Below the pieces are notes generated by a model. It searched no databases. It was not told where the DNA came from and saw only the letters and a list, made by a program, of their open reading frames with translations. Shown piece by piece: positions 1 through 9,383 of a stretch of 64,000 bases of DNA. The first letter of the stretch is position 1. Each line of letters begins with the position of its first letter. The stretch is from Sophora flavescens (lineage: Eukaryota > Streptophyta > Magnoliopsida > Fabales > Fabaceae), in contig CM061063.1 of the NCBI GenBank assembly GCA_030762895.1, forward strand, positions 102,012,210 through 102,076,209, given 5' to 3'. The translations under genes were made by a program, and so were the position numbers.

Positions 1-516
1 CCGGAGCTTGCCCACTCCACGCACTCCTTCTAACATTCGTGAGAAGGCGATCATGAAGAGCTTTCCACATGTGGATTTGCATACGCGGATGGCCCTTCCA
101 GCTCCAAAAGGTCCCCCAAATAGGGTTTGCCTGACTTAAGCTATGCCTAGAAACAATCTAATATGCATTCTTCAAAGAAAAGAAACCATCCTCCGAACCA
201 GCCCAGGCTAAAATATCCACCTTATCAGAGTTAAGAGGGGACATAATAGCTGAGATTTTCCTTATCATGTCCTCGGGAAGGAAATTTTTCATTCTGGTTA
301 GGTCTCATTCACCATTCTCCAGAACCCACTCCTCAACCAAAAAGAATTTATGCGCGTAAGAGAAATCCATAGGACAGCACTGCTCAAGAGACTCATGTTT
401 ATTTACCCAGTGATCATTCCAGAAGAGGGTGTTTCTCCCATTGCCAAGATTTACAGCTGCATTATCAACAAAGATTGGCCAAAGATCAACGATATGTTTC
501 CTAAGATGAGAGTCAT
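1..516 (-). pseudogene. LINE ORF2 3' part (zf-RVT-like region), left piece of a split LINE
   Basis: Read on the minus strand, 529-305 encodes a segment with the GNGRNTLFWNDHW signature found near the zinc-finger (zf-RVT) end of plant L1-type LINE ORF2. It is the downstream continuation of the minus-strand LINE at 41059-45525: removing the Ogre insertion and one copy of its 5-bp duplication (GTCAT, 512-516 and 41054-41058) puts the two LINE pieces side by side. The element runs off the left edge, so its 3' UTR and tail are not visible. Nothing suggests that it is functional. LINE membership is well supported; exact domain limits are not. Confidence 0.75.
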
Positions 517-639
517 TGTGAACACCCATTTTTGTCCGTCTTTTATTGTAACATTACACTTCAAGGAGACTAATAATAATAAAAATAAAAAAATGAAGAA
601 AGTAGGAAACTAATATCTAATTTGCCGTTGGTCCCGTCC

Positions 640-1455
640 ATCATGTGGGATTTGCTGTTGGACGGGGAAGTCTCGTCCATCACATTTGTACTTACTGTTG
701 GACGGAGAAGCCCCGTCCATCACATTTGCACTTGCTGTTGGACGGGGAAGTCTCGTCCATCACATTTGTACTTGCTGTTGGACGGGGAAGTCCCGTCCAT
801 CATATTTGTACTTACTGTTGGACGGGGAAGCCCCGTCCATCACATTTTCACTCACTGTTGGACGGGGAAGTCCCGTCCATCATGTGGGACTTGCTGTTGG
901 ACAGGGAAGTCCCGTCCATCACATTTGTACTTGCTGTTGGACGGGGAAGTCCCGTCCATCACATTTGCACTTGCTGTGGATGGGGAAGTCCCGCATCACA
1001 TTTGCACTTGCTATGGACGGGGAAGTCTCGAGTCTCGTCCATCATGTGGGACTTGCTGTTGGACGGGGAAGCCTCGTCCATCGCATGGGACTTACTGTTG
1101 GATGGGGAAGTCTCGTCCATCACATTTGCACTTGACGTGGACGGGGAAGTCCCGTCCATCATGTCGGACTTGCTGTTGGACGGGGAAGTCCCGTCCATCA
1201 CATTTGTACTTGCTGTGGACGGGGAAGTCCCGTCCATCACATTTGAACTTGCTGTGGACGGGGAAGTCCCGTCCATCATGTGGGAATTGCTGTTGGACGG
1301 GGAAGCCTCGTCCATCGCATGGGACTTACTGTTGGACGGGGAAGTCCCGTCCATCACATTTGTACTTGCCGCGGACGGGGAAGTCCCGTCAATCATGTGG
1401 GACTTGCTATTGGACGGGGAAGTCTCGTCCATCACATTTGTACTTGCCAATGGAT
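640..1455 (+). repeat. 40-bp tandem hairpin array in the 5' LTR (first family)
   Basis: The core GGACGGG-gaagt-CCCGTCC recurs with a spacing of 40 bp (at 661, 701, 741, 781, 821 and on), with some shorter or longer units after about 980. Each unit has 7-bp complementary arms around a 5-nt spacer, so it can form a stem-loop in either strand or in the transcript. The linker alternates between a cacatttg form and a catgtgggac form, showing higher-order variation. Because 40 is not a multiple of 3 and the unit has no stop on the plus strand, overlapping open frames appear in all three frames. Confidence 0.95.
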
Positions 1456-2130
1456 GGGGTGGTCCCGTCCAGTCATTACACTTGCTGGTGGATGGGGTGG
1501 TCCCGTCTGTTGCTTTGTACTTGCTATTGGGTCCGTCCAGTCCACTGCACTTGCCAATGGACGGGGTGGTCCCGTCCAGTCATAAACTTGCTGGTGGACG
1601 GGGTGGTCCCGTCCATTGCTTGGCACTTCTTTGTTGGGTCCGCCCGATCCCACTCGCACTTGCCAATGGACGGGTGGCCCCTGCCGGGGTCATTACATCT
1701 TTGGTGGACGGGGTGGTCCCGTCCATTGCTTCGCACTCGCTGTTGGCCCTGTCCAGTCCACTGCACCTACCAATGGACAGGGTGGTCCTGTCTAGTCATT
1801 ACACTTGCTGGTGGACGGGGTGGTCCCGTCCATTGCTTCGCACTTGCTGTTGGCCCCGTCCAGTCCACTGCACCTGCCAATGGACGGGGTGGTCCCGTCC
1901 AGTCATTACACTTGCTGGAGGACGGGGTGGTCCCGTCCAGTCCTGTCCCTCTTATTTCTATTGGACAGGGGGGTTCCATCCACTTCAATTATTTTAATTT
2001 CTGTTGGACGAGGAGGTTACGTCCACTGCAATTATCTTTTCTTGTTGGACGAGGACGTCCGTCCAGTGTATATATACTTTTGCATATCTAATTTTCTGTT
2101 GGGACGAAGAGATTCCGTCCACTGCAATTT
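1456..2130 (+). repeat. Second hairpin repeat family in the 5' LTR (about 120-bp higher-order unit)
   Basis: The core changes to GGACGGG-gtggt-CCCGTCC and the linkers to cagtcattacacttgctggtgg and related forms. Two or three cores combine into a higher-order unit of roughly 120 bp, repeated until about 1945. From there to 2130 the units become degenerate, with a GGACGAGGAGGTTACGTCC core that keeps only about 5 bp of stem. The same degenerate core also occurs in the internal region at 33170-33270 and 33603-33630. Confidence 0.9.
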
Positions 2131-2868
2131 TATTTTCAGGCTGAAGGCTAAAGAATAAGGAAAGAAGAAGGAGAAGATAAGGAAGAAAGAACGAAGAAAA
2201 CAAGGAGAAAAAGACAATCAACAAAAAGGAAAGGAAGCCGAGTTACGCCTCCTACCCACTTTACGTACCAGGCAAGACCTCTTTTCCTCCTCTACCCATT
2301 GGTTCTCCTTCTTCCTTACCTCTTGCCTTGCTTTAACCTGGTAACCCTACTCCTAACCCTAAAAAGCCATCATGCACATCAGACAAAAACCCCCATCTCC
2401 TTTCTCTTTTCAAGCGTGCAACCCCACATCAAATCACCACCTTTCTGCTACTCACGCCACCCCGTCTGGGCACACGCTATTTCTGCTCAAAACCCCCTAT
2501 CTCCTTTCTCTTTTCAAGCGTGCAACCCTCACATCAAATCACCACCTTTCTGCTACTCATACCACCCCATCTGGACACACGCTATCTCTGCTCAGAACCC
2601 CCCTTTTTTTCACCTCCTCTACCCATTGGTCTTTTCTTTTTTCTTCCATCTGCTCCCTCGCCTTAACCTAGCAGCCTCACTCCTAACCCTAAAAAGCCTT
2701 CATACCCATCAGACAAAAACCCCCATCTCCTCCCCTTTTCAAGCATACAACCCTCACATCAAATCCCCCCCCCCCCCTTTCCGCTGTTCAGAATGGCCCA
2801 AGCCCTAAGTATTCGTGCAAACCGACCTTGAAGTCAACGGAGAAGAAGCAAGAAGCCCTCTCTTCCAT

Positions 2869-2877
2869 CTATAAAAG
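2869..2877 (+). promoter_or_regulatory. TATA box of the Ogre 5' LTR
   Basis: CTATAAAAG sits in an otherwise purine-rich segment about 850 bp before the LTR end and is conserved in the 3' LTR at 40199-40207. A start of transcription about 30 bp downstream would leave roughly 0.8 kb of R-U5. The position and context are typical of an LTR promoter; activity is not shown. Confidence 0.7.
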
Positions 2878-3725
2878 GAGAGGAAAAAGAGAGGAGAAAG
2901 GAGGATTTTTTGTAGGGAAGAACACAGTTCTTGAGAGGAAACGAAAGATCAGAAAGGAGATAGAGAGGAAAGATACAAAGAAAAGAGAAAAGAAAATAGA
3001 GATATTTGTGGTGAGGAAGAGAGATCAGAAATCTGAGCTTCCTTTTCTCTTCCCTATTATTAGAAGTGGTTAAGAAGGAAGAGTTAAAGGAGCCAGGGAA
3101 ATTGGATGTAAAGGCTTCGATCTTAAAATCTTACCACTGGGAGTAAACAAGGTCATTCTTATTTTACTCCTGTTTGGTAATCTTTGTTCTTTTCGTTGAT
3201 ATTATTAATAAATTTCTCTTGACACTCTTATTTCTCTGTGCTTCTTTTCTCTGAATAAGTTAGTAAAAAGTTTCATTTCTACGTTTTTGTCCCATTTTCA
3301 AGAGATAAAAATTATTTATTTTACATAAAAAATAGAGGATGATCACTTTATTAAAACAACCTTTTTTTGGGGGTTGCCCTATGACAAGTGTCATGTTCAA
3401 CCCTTCAGATTTAGAGGTTGCTCTGTGGACTTACGTGTCATGTTCAACCTCACGAAGTTTTAATAAATAGATTCACAACGGGTAAAACAAATATTTCAAA
3501 AGTTACTAATAGTTTACATAACTAATTTTGGGTAACCATTTATGGATGTTCCAGGGTGTCGTGGGGTTAAGTCTCCATGCCTTCCCTAGACATAATCGAC
3601 TCTCGAACCCGAAGCTTCTTCTTGAAGGGTTTTCCAACTTTCCCGAAATTAAATAAAGTTGGTGGCGACTCCATGTTTTCCCTCTAAAAGGAAAAACTAG
3701 TCCTTTTTTTCTTGGTCGCTACAGA

Positions 3726-3743
3726 TGGCGACTCCGCTGGGGA
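3726..3743 (+). other. Primer binding site, tRNA-Arg type
   Basis: TGGCGACTCCGCTGGGGA lies 2 bp after the LTR end and is complementary to the 3' end expected for a plant tRNA-Arg ending in CCA. This is the primer site known from Ogre elements, and differs from the tRNA-Asp-type site of Athila. Confidence 0.85.
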
Positions 3744-4814
3744 CTTCTTTTAAGAGAGTCAAGCCCATAAAAATTGGTTTTGCAAATTTTTAGTAACTGG
3801 TAGCTTATTTGTTTTACTTTTTATGGCTGTATCCTGTTGGTTTTATTCCTTACAATAATTAAATGACAAAACTAAAAATGTTTTTATTTTTGTGATGTTT
3901 GTTTGGATCGTCCTCTTATTTAAATGAGAAGAATTAGTTGTACATACATTTTAATTCATGTTATTGTTATATATGTTTCACTAACAATGTTTTTGTTTCC
4001 TCCCCATTCTCTTTTCTTTTTTTCCATGTCTTAACAATAGGTTAGAGGACTTATAACCATTTTTATATACCTATGTTTTTGTTTTGCGGGTTTTTCTTGT
4101 CTTTTCTTTTTATTTTCATCTTTAAGTGTTACAGGTTTGTATGCCCCCTTCACATACATCACTATCACATATTGCACACACACTTAGCTCTATACCTGAG
4201 CTTGCCCAAAAACCCAAGGATTAGGCAGTGCTCTGACGTTGTTATTGAAGAGGTCTTGTACCTCCCTAATACTGGTTAGTTCACCACTCAGATTGTACAT
4301 GAGATCGTGGAATAGTCATATTGAGAGGGTTTATCCCTACTTGTGGCTAGATTCATGAATCATACTCTTATGAGGGCAATCTGGGATGACTTTTAGAGGT
4401 CTAGACTCGTCCCAACTCTCACTAGTAGAGCAGACCTAGTGGCCAACCCGTTTAGAGTCCTAACCTTAAGGCGTGTCCATCCTTAGGTTTTACCTGGCTC
4501 GGGGCAAAAAGGGGCGTACTTTTCTTTCCTCTCTCTATTATCATAAGCATAAATTGTCATGCATACTCATTGTGAATATTCACAAAACTAGGGGCATCAC
4601 ATTGCTGCCCCAAACCTGAATGACATATTCGAATATTATTGCACACCTAATAGGCGTTATGTCATAATGAAGGTAATGCATACCCATCAGGGTTTTCAAC
4701 CCCACTGGGTCCATGAAACATGAATCATGCAAGATATATTTGTTTCACTATACTCATTTTTTTCGTTGTGTCTCTTTGTTGGAAGATTTTGGTATTCACC
4801 TTATAGCAAGAACC
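3744..4814 (+). other. Ogre untranslated leader
   Basis: This is about 1.07 kb between the primer site and ORF1. It is T-rich at first, then of mixed composition. I see no coding region with family similarity; the short open frame at 4073-4279 has no recognisable feature. A long leader is usual in Ogre elements and probably holds packaging signals, which cannot be located by eye. Confidence 0.6.
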
Positions 4815-5509
4815 ATGGAAAAGTTTGGTTCAGAAAAGAGTACTAGCAACGCGAGTTGTCCCAAGAAAAATATCAAGATCGATGTGACACTTAATGACAT
4901 GAAGAGACTATGTGAACTCAGCCAGCAAATGCCAGAAAAAGCACGCTCAGACTTTGCCAGCAAGTATGGTAGAATATTAGACCTGTTGCGTGTTCCAGTG
5001 GAAGCTCCCGCTCTGAGTGCATTGGCCAAATATGGGAACTCAACTTTGAGGTGTTTTGAATTGCCTAACTTGGACATCACTCCAACCATCGAAGAGTATG
5101 CTTATATGCTAAGACTGCCCATTCAAAAGAAGACTCGCTTCTACCTGTATTATGGCCAATGTGTAACAGATTGGAAGATAGCAAGTCTGTTGGAGCTTCA
5201 ACCGAGCAGATATAGAGAAAACAGAAAAGGGAACCACCAAAGGGTTGAAGAGGCGGTTTTTGGAGGTGTACCTCAACAAGATGGGCCAGCAACAACGATG
5301 GGTTACTTTCAACAAAGTACTAGCCCTCATGATATATGGGTTGGTGCTCTTTCCTTTTGTACCAGATCTGATTGATCAGTCAGCCATGGATGTTTTCTAT
5401 AGGGTCGAAGAATATGGTGTGAACCCGGTCCCTGCTATCTTAGCTGAAACCTTCCTCTCCCTACAGGTTTGTCATCAGAATCAACAAGGGAAACTACGAT
5501 GTTGTGCAT
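4815..5509 (+). pseudogene. Ogre ORF1, 5' portion (frameshifted, then interrupted by Athila)
   Basis: ORF1 is the extra open frame upstream of gag that characterises Ogre elements; its function is not established. The ATG at 4815 begins MEKFGSEKS and is the natural start; an upstream ATG at 4713 in the same frame lies in leader-like sequence. The frame runs to about 5235, where a 1-nt shift moves the reading to the frame that is open from 5245 (with VLALMIYGLVLFPF-like hydrophobic stretch). At 5510 the Athila element interrupts it; the sequence resumes in the same frame after the duplication at 25267-25271. The shift could be a real mutation or sequencing error. Confidence 0.7.
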
Positions 5510-6297
5510 TGATCGGTGCATTCGGATGCGCATTCTTCTAGTATTGTACTTAGGCATTTCTCTACTTTGTTTTATTAATTTTACTATTTTATTGTGTTTT
5601 TAGATTTAAGTTTATTTTTGCCTTTATTTTATTTTCAGCATTAGCAGATATTTGATACCTTTTCACTATGCAGACCATAACTTGAGCTACGGGAATTGGA
5701 TTGATGCGTTCTAATATGCGTTGGAAAGATAAGAGAAAGAGATACAAGTTTTGTGTTGAAGTCAAAAGCTGGTTCGGAGTGAAAAAGGGTCGAATAAATC
5801 AGTTTATTTCCAGACTTAAGAAATAATTAGTTAGTGGGTCGGTTTTTATGTTTTCCGACCCGGTTTGGATTAGAACCCAATTCCATGTTATTTTAACCTA
5901 ACTCAGCCGCTGCTACTGAGACATTCATTATTCAGGAAATATTTCAAAAGTTTTTGTACGTTTGTAATGGAGAACTAATCATCAGGGATTAATCTGCTGT
6001 AATCGGTTTCCGCCGACACTTGAGGTTCTATAATTCTTAATCGAATTGCTTATCCCTTTCAATATTATGCTATATGTCTTGTTTGCTTTATTCAAGTTAT
6101 ATAGAATAAGTATTGATTAATTTCGATGATTATATGTTCCTTTACCTTGATCGTGTTTGCTTAATCCGCATGTGTTTGATCGTGTTTGCTTAATTCACGA
6201 TAGCTTTAATCCGTCTGCTTAATTCGGAAATTAGGAATATATATCTCGTAGTGTCAATTGCGCTTGTTTAATTGCTGCTATATTCGAAAAGGTATTA
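5510..6297 (+). repeat. Athila 5' LTR, 3' end deleted
   Basis: It matches the 3' LTR (13526-14599) from its TGATC start until the sequence gaaaagg near 6292. There the 5' copy jumps to primer-site-like sequence, whereas the 3' LTR continues for about 280 bp more. The 5' LTR has therefore lost its 3' end, including the terminal CA and the first bases of the primer site. The same junction is present in the copy after the gap (near 16972). Confidence 0.85.
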
Positions 6298-6298
6298 C

Positions 6299-6314
6299 GC
6301 CATTGTCGAGGACT
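6299..6314 (+). other. Athila primer-binding-site remnant (tRNA-Asp type)
   Basis: CGCCATTGTCGAGGAC resembles the Athila primer site (TGGCGCCGTTGCCGGGGA type) but lacks its first bases and has several mismatches. The loss coincides with the LTR end deletion, so this copy could not prime normally. Confidence 0.55.
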
Positions 6315-6802
6315 CTTGTTGTTATTAACAGATTTTATAGTATTAGGTGTTGCGTTCTTGACCGCTGGCCCCTCTGGCCCCGCTAGCCCCTTCATTCTTG
6401 CGAATTCGCGACCGGACGTCAAAATCGGTAAAAACCCGGTTTTCAGGAAAATTGTGCCGGAATCGAAATCCCTTTCGTTCCATCTTAGCAGAAAATTCTT
6501 GCGACCAAAAGTCCCCTACTCTTGGAAAGAGTTATGGGCTCAACCATCAATTTCCCAAATTCATCATTTTTCTATTTTTTATGATTTTTTTACTGTTTTT
6601 GTAGTTTCAGAAAATTCCAAAAAAAATCTCAAAATTCTTATTTGACTTAATTAGATCAAATTTCGTGTTTTTGTATTTTTTAATGTTATTTTAATCGCTT
6701 TGTGTTTCCATCTAATTTGCTGTTTAGGGACATTGTTGGCATTTTCGCATTTGTTGGTGCATTGCTGAATTAGTTCTGGCTACTAGGTCTGATTGTTCTG
6801 AA

Positions 6803-8002
6803 TTGTTTGATTTTGACCCTGAAGTTGAGAGAACCTTGTACACACGCCGTAGAGCAATTCAGGCTAGCACTAGTTCACCAACCATTAGTGATTCTGATTC
6901 TGAACTTGCTTTTGATAACATGACTGATCAAAGAACACTAAGACAGCTTGCTGCTCCTGATGTTAATTACAATGGTTTATGTATTGAATATGTTGATGTC
7001 GTTGTTTCTTTTGAATTGAAATCTGGTTTAATACACTTGTTGCCAAGGTTTAGTGGTCTTGCAGGTGAGGATCCGCATAAGCATCTGAAAGAATTCTAGG
7101 TTGTTTGTTCTACACCTTTGAGACCTGAAGGAATAACAGAAGACCATATCAAGCTGAGAGCCTTCCCATTCTCACTTCAAGGTGTTGCAAAGGATTGGTT
7201 GTATTATCTTGAGCCGAATTCCGTTTCAACCTGGAATGATTTGAAGAAAGTCTTCCTAGAGAGATACTTTCCTGCCTCCAGAGCTGCATCAATCAGAAAA
7301 GAGATATGTGGTATTAGACAAGGCAATGAATCATTGGCTAAGTACTGGGAGAGATTTAAGAAGTTACTGTCCAGTTGTCCTCAGCACTAGATTACCGAGC
7401 AACTGCTTATTGAGTACTTTTATGAGGGATTGCTACCTATGGATAGAAACATTTTAGATGCTGCTAGCGGGGGAGCACTTGTTGATAAGACTCCAGCTGC
7501 TGCCAAGTCATTGATTGAGAACATGTCACTCAACTCCCAACAGTTCACAACTAGAAACAATTCTGTCGAAACAAAAGGTGTGAATGAGATCCATGTTTCT
7601 TCTTCCAACAAATCCCTTGAAACCAGACTTGATGAGCTTACTTCTTTAGTGAAACAGTTGGCAGTGGATACAGCTCCAACAGCAAGGTTGTGTGGTATTT
7701 GTACTTCTCCTGAGCACCTGACCGATACATGTCCCATTCTGAAAGATGAGTCGGTCACTGAGTTGCCTCAAGCATATGCAGCCAATCTTTACAATCAAGG
7801 TAGCAATCAGAACAGGTACAACATTCCTGACCTTTCCACTAATAAGTACCACCCCAGCTGGAGAAACCATCCAAACCTTCGGTATGGAAACTCATCCACA
7901 CAACAACAACAACTGATGTTACCACTGACACCACCACAGAACTCTCCCCAAGTAACCACCTTTGCACCTTCCGGACCTTCACTAGAGGACCTTGTCAAGT
8001 AA
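6803..8002 (+). pseudogene. Athila gag (broken)
   Basis: The capsid-type Gag is read in three consecutive blocks: 6803-7099, 7118-7390 and 7430-8002. The middle block has the retrotransposon gag signature (WLYYLEPNSVSTW, then the FLERYFPASR stretch). The last block holds a CX2CX4HX4C zinc knuckle (C-G-I-C through H to C) and a Q/P-rich tail. TAG codons at 7097-7099 and 7388-7390 and TAA at 8000-8002 interrupt it. The second TAG could derive from CAG by C-to-T change. Gag packages the element RNA in cytoplasmic particles. 8003-8214 looks like linker sequence toward the protease. Confidence 0.8.
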
Positions 8003-8214
8003 ATGGCTGTAAACAATCTCCGCCAAAGAACAAACAGAATCTAGTATTCATATTTTGTAGACACAGATTGGACAGCTTGCCACTTCGATGAATGCCATGC
8101 AGCAAGCTCAAGGATCGAACCAACTACCTGCCCAAACAGTAGTGAATCCTAATGTCCCTAATCCTAATGCGAGTGCAATTTCTTTGAGATCCGGGAAGGT
8201 TGTAGAACCAGCCC

Positions 8215-9321
8215 TTGAAAAAAATAAAAAAAATTGTTGAGGTAGCACTTGAACCTTCTGTTGTTATTGAGGCTAAAAAAGAGTATGTGCCACCAATTCC
8301 CTTCCCACAAAGAGTACTGAAAAATAAAAAGATTGATGAGGAAGACAAAGAGAGAGAGATTCTGGATGTATTCAGAAAAGTGGCGATAAACATTCCGCTT
8401 CTTGATGTGATTAAGCAGGTTCCGAAATACGCGAAGTTTCTGAAAGATTTGTGCACACACAAGAGGAGGTTGAAGGGAAATGATAGAGTCAATTTGGGAC
8501 GAAATGTTTCAGCCCTCATTCAACCTAAACCTGCACCTGAAAAGGTTACCATTTCAGCCCTCAATTAGGCAATGCCACAGAAATGCAAGGATCCGAGAAC
8601 TTTTGCTATTCCATGTACCATTGGGGATAGTAAATTCTATAATTGCATGTTAGATTTAGGAGCTTCTATTAATGTTATGCCTACTTCTATTTTTAACAAT
8701 CTTGATCTTGGTCCTTTGCAACATACATGTCTTACTATTCAGTTGGCAAACAGGACCAATGCTCGCCCCATTGGAGTAGTAGAAGATGTGCTTGTTCAAG
8801 TTAATGACCTGATTTTCCCTGCTGATTTTTACATTTTGGACATGGCAGGAGAAACGAATTCAAGCAGATCACCAATCATTCTGGGCAGACCGTTCATGAA
8901 AACGACGAAAATAAAAATTGATGTTGACGATGGAACCATGTCCATGGAATTTGGTGACATTGTTGCAAAATTCAACATTTTCGATGCTATGAAACATCCC
9001 TTGGAAGACCATTCTATTTTTCAAATAGAGTTGCTTTCTGAAATTGTTGATGACACTTGTTATGATTTGGTTGCAGCTGTTGATTTTCCTTCTTTTTCTG
9101 GTTTTGATGATGTTTACTCATGTGCTGATTGTACTAACACTAACCTTTGTGCTGTTTGTGCTGAGATTGATGCTGCCTTGCAGGGTGACAGTGTAAATGA
9201 AGCTGTTTATGCAGCTGAAGTTCTTGACAGCACGGCTGCCCCAAACATACCATCTATTGAGCAGTCACCCTCGTTAGAGCTTAAGTCACTTCCTGAAAAT
9301 CTAAAATATGCTTATTTATAG
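8215..9321 (+). pseudogene. Athila aspartic protease region
   Basis: 8215-8568 encodes a charged linker (KKIKKIVEVALEPS then a KYAKFLKDLC motif common in Athila Gag-Pol). After a TAG at 8566-8568, 8572-9321 carries a retropepsin-like domain: active-site block LDLGASINVMP, a central beta region, and the ILGRPFM motif. The protease would cut Gag-Pol. The copy after the gap has CAG instead of the TAG, so there the two parts are fused in frame; the stop may be an error or a CAG-to-TAG change. Confidence 0.8.
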
Positions 9322-9383
9322 AGGAATGAAAAACTTCCGGTTATAATTTCTTCTAACCTTATTTTGACCAAGAAACTAAGCTC

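Larger units (their letters stand above)
517..3723 (+). repeat. Ogre 5' LTR (3.2 kb)
   Basis: It is bounded by TG (517) and CA (3723) and matches 33817-41053 once the solo LTR in the latter is removed. From 5' to 3' it holds a short unique start, a hairpin-repeat array (about 640-2130), a purine-rich stretch, a pyrimidine-rich region with partial duplications of about 110 bp (about 2345-2790, including a C homopolymer at 2766-2778), a TATA box (2869-2877), a purine-rich probable start of transcription, and a U5-like end. It is about 200 bp longer than the 3' LTR without its insertion, almost all from array copy number. The long open frames crossing the array are a by-product of a stop-free 40-bp repeat, not genes. 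Confidence 0.92.

Noticed and set aside
640..1455. CRISPR-like array of palindromic repeats
   Set aside because: The units are contiguous tandem repeats with similar linkers and no unique spacers; the genome is plant and the array lies in an LTR.
622..2091. Long open frames (489 and 450 codons on plus, several on minus) in the LTR array
   Set aside because: They arise from a stop-free 40-bp tandem repeat and shift frame with every unit; all frames are equally open and no family feature is seen. The same holds for 33927-35264.
5230..5250. Programmed frameshift in Ogre ORF1
   Set aside because: There is no slippery site or structure that I can recognise; decay or sequence error is simpler, given similar shifts all over the window.
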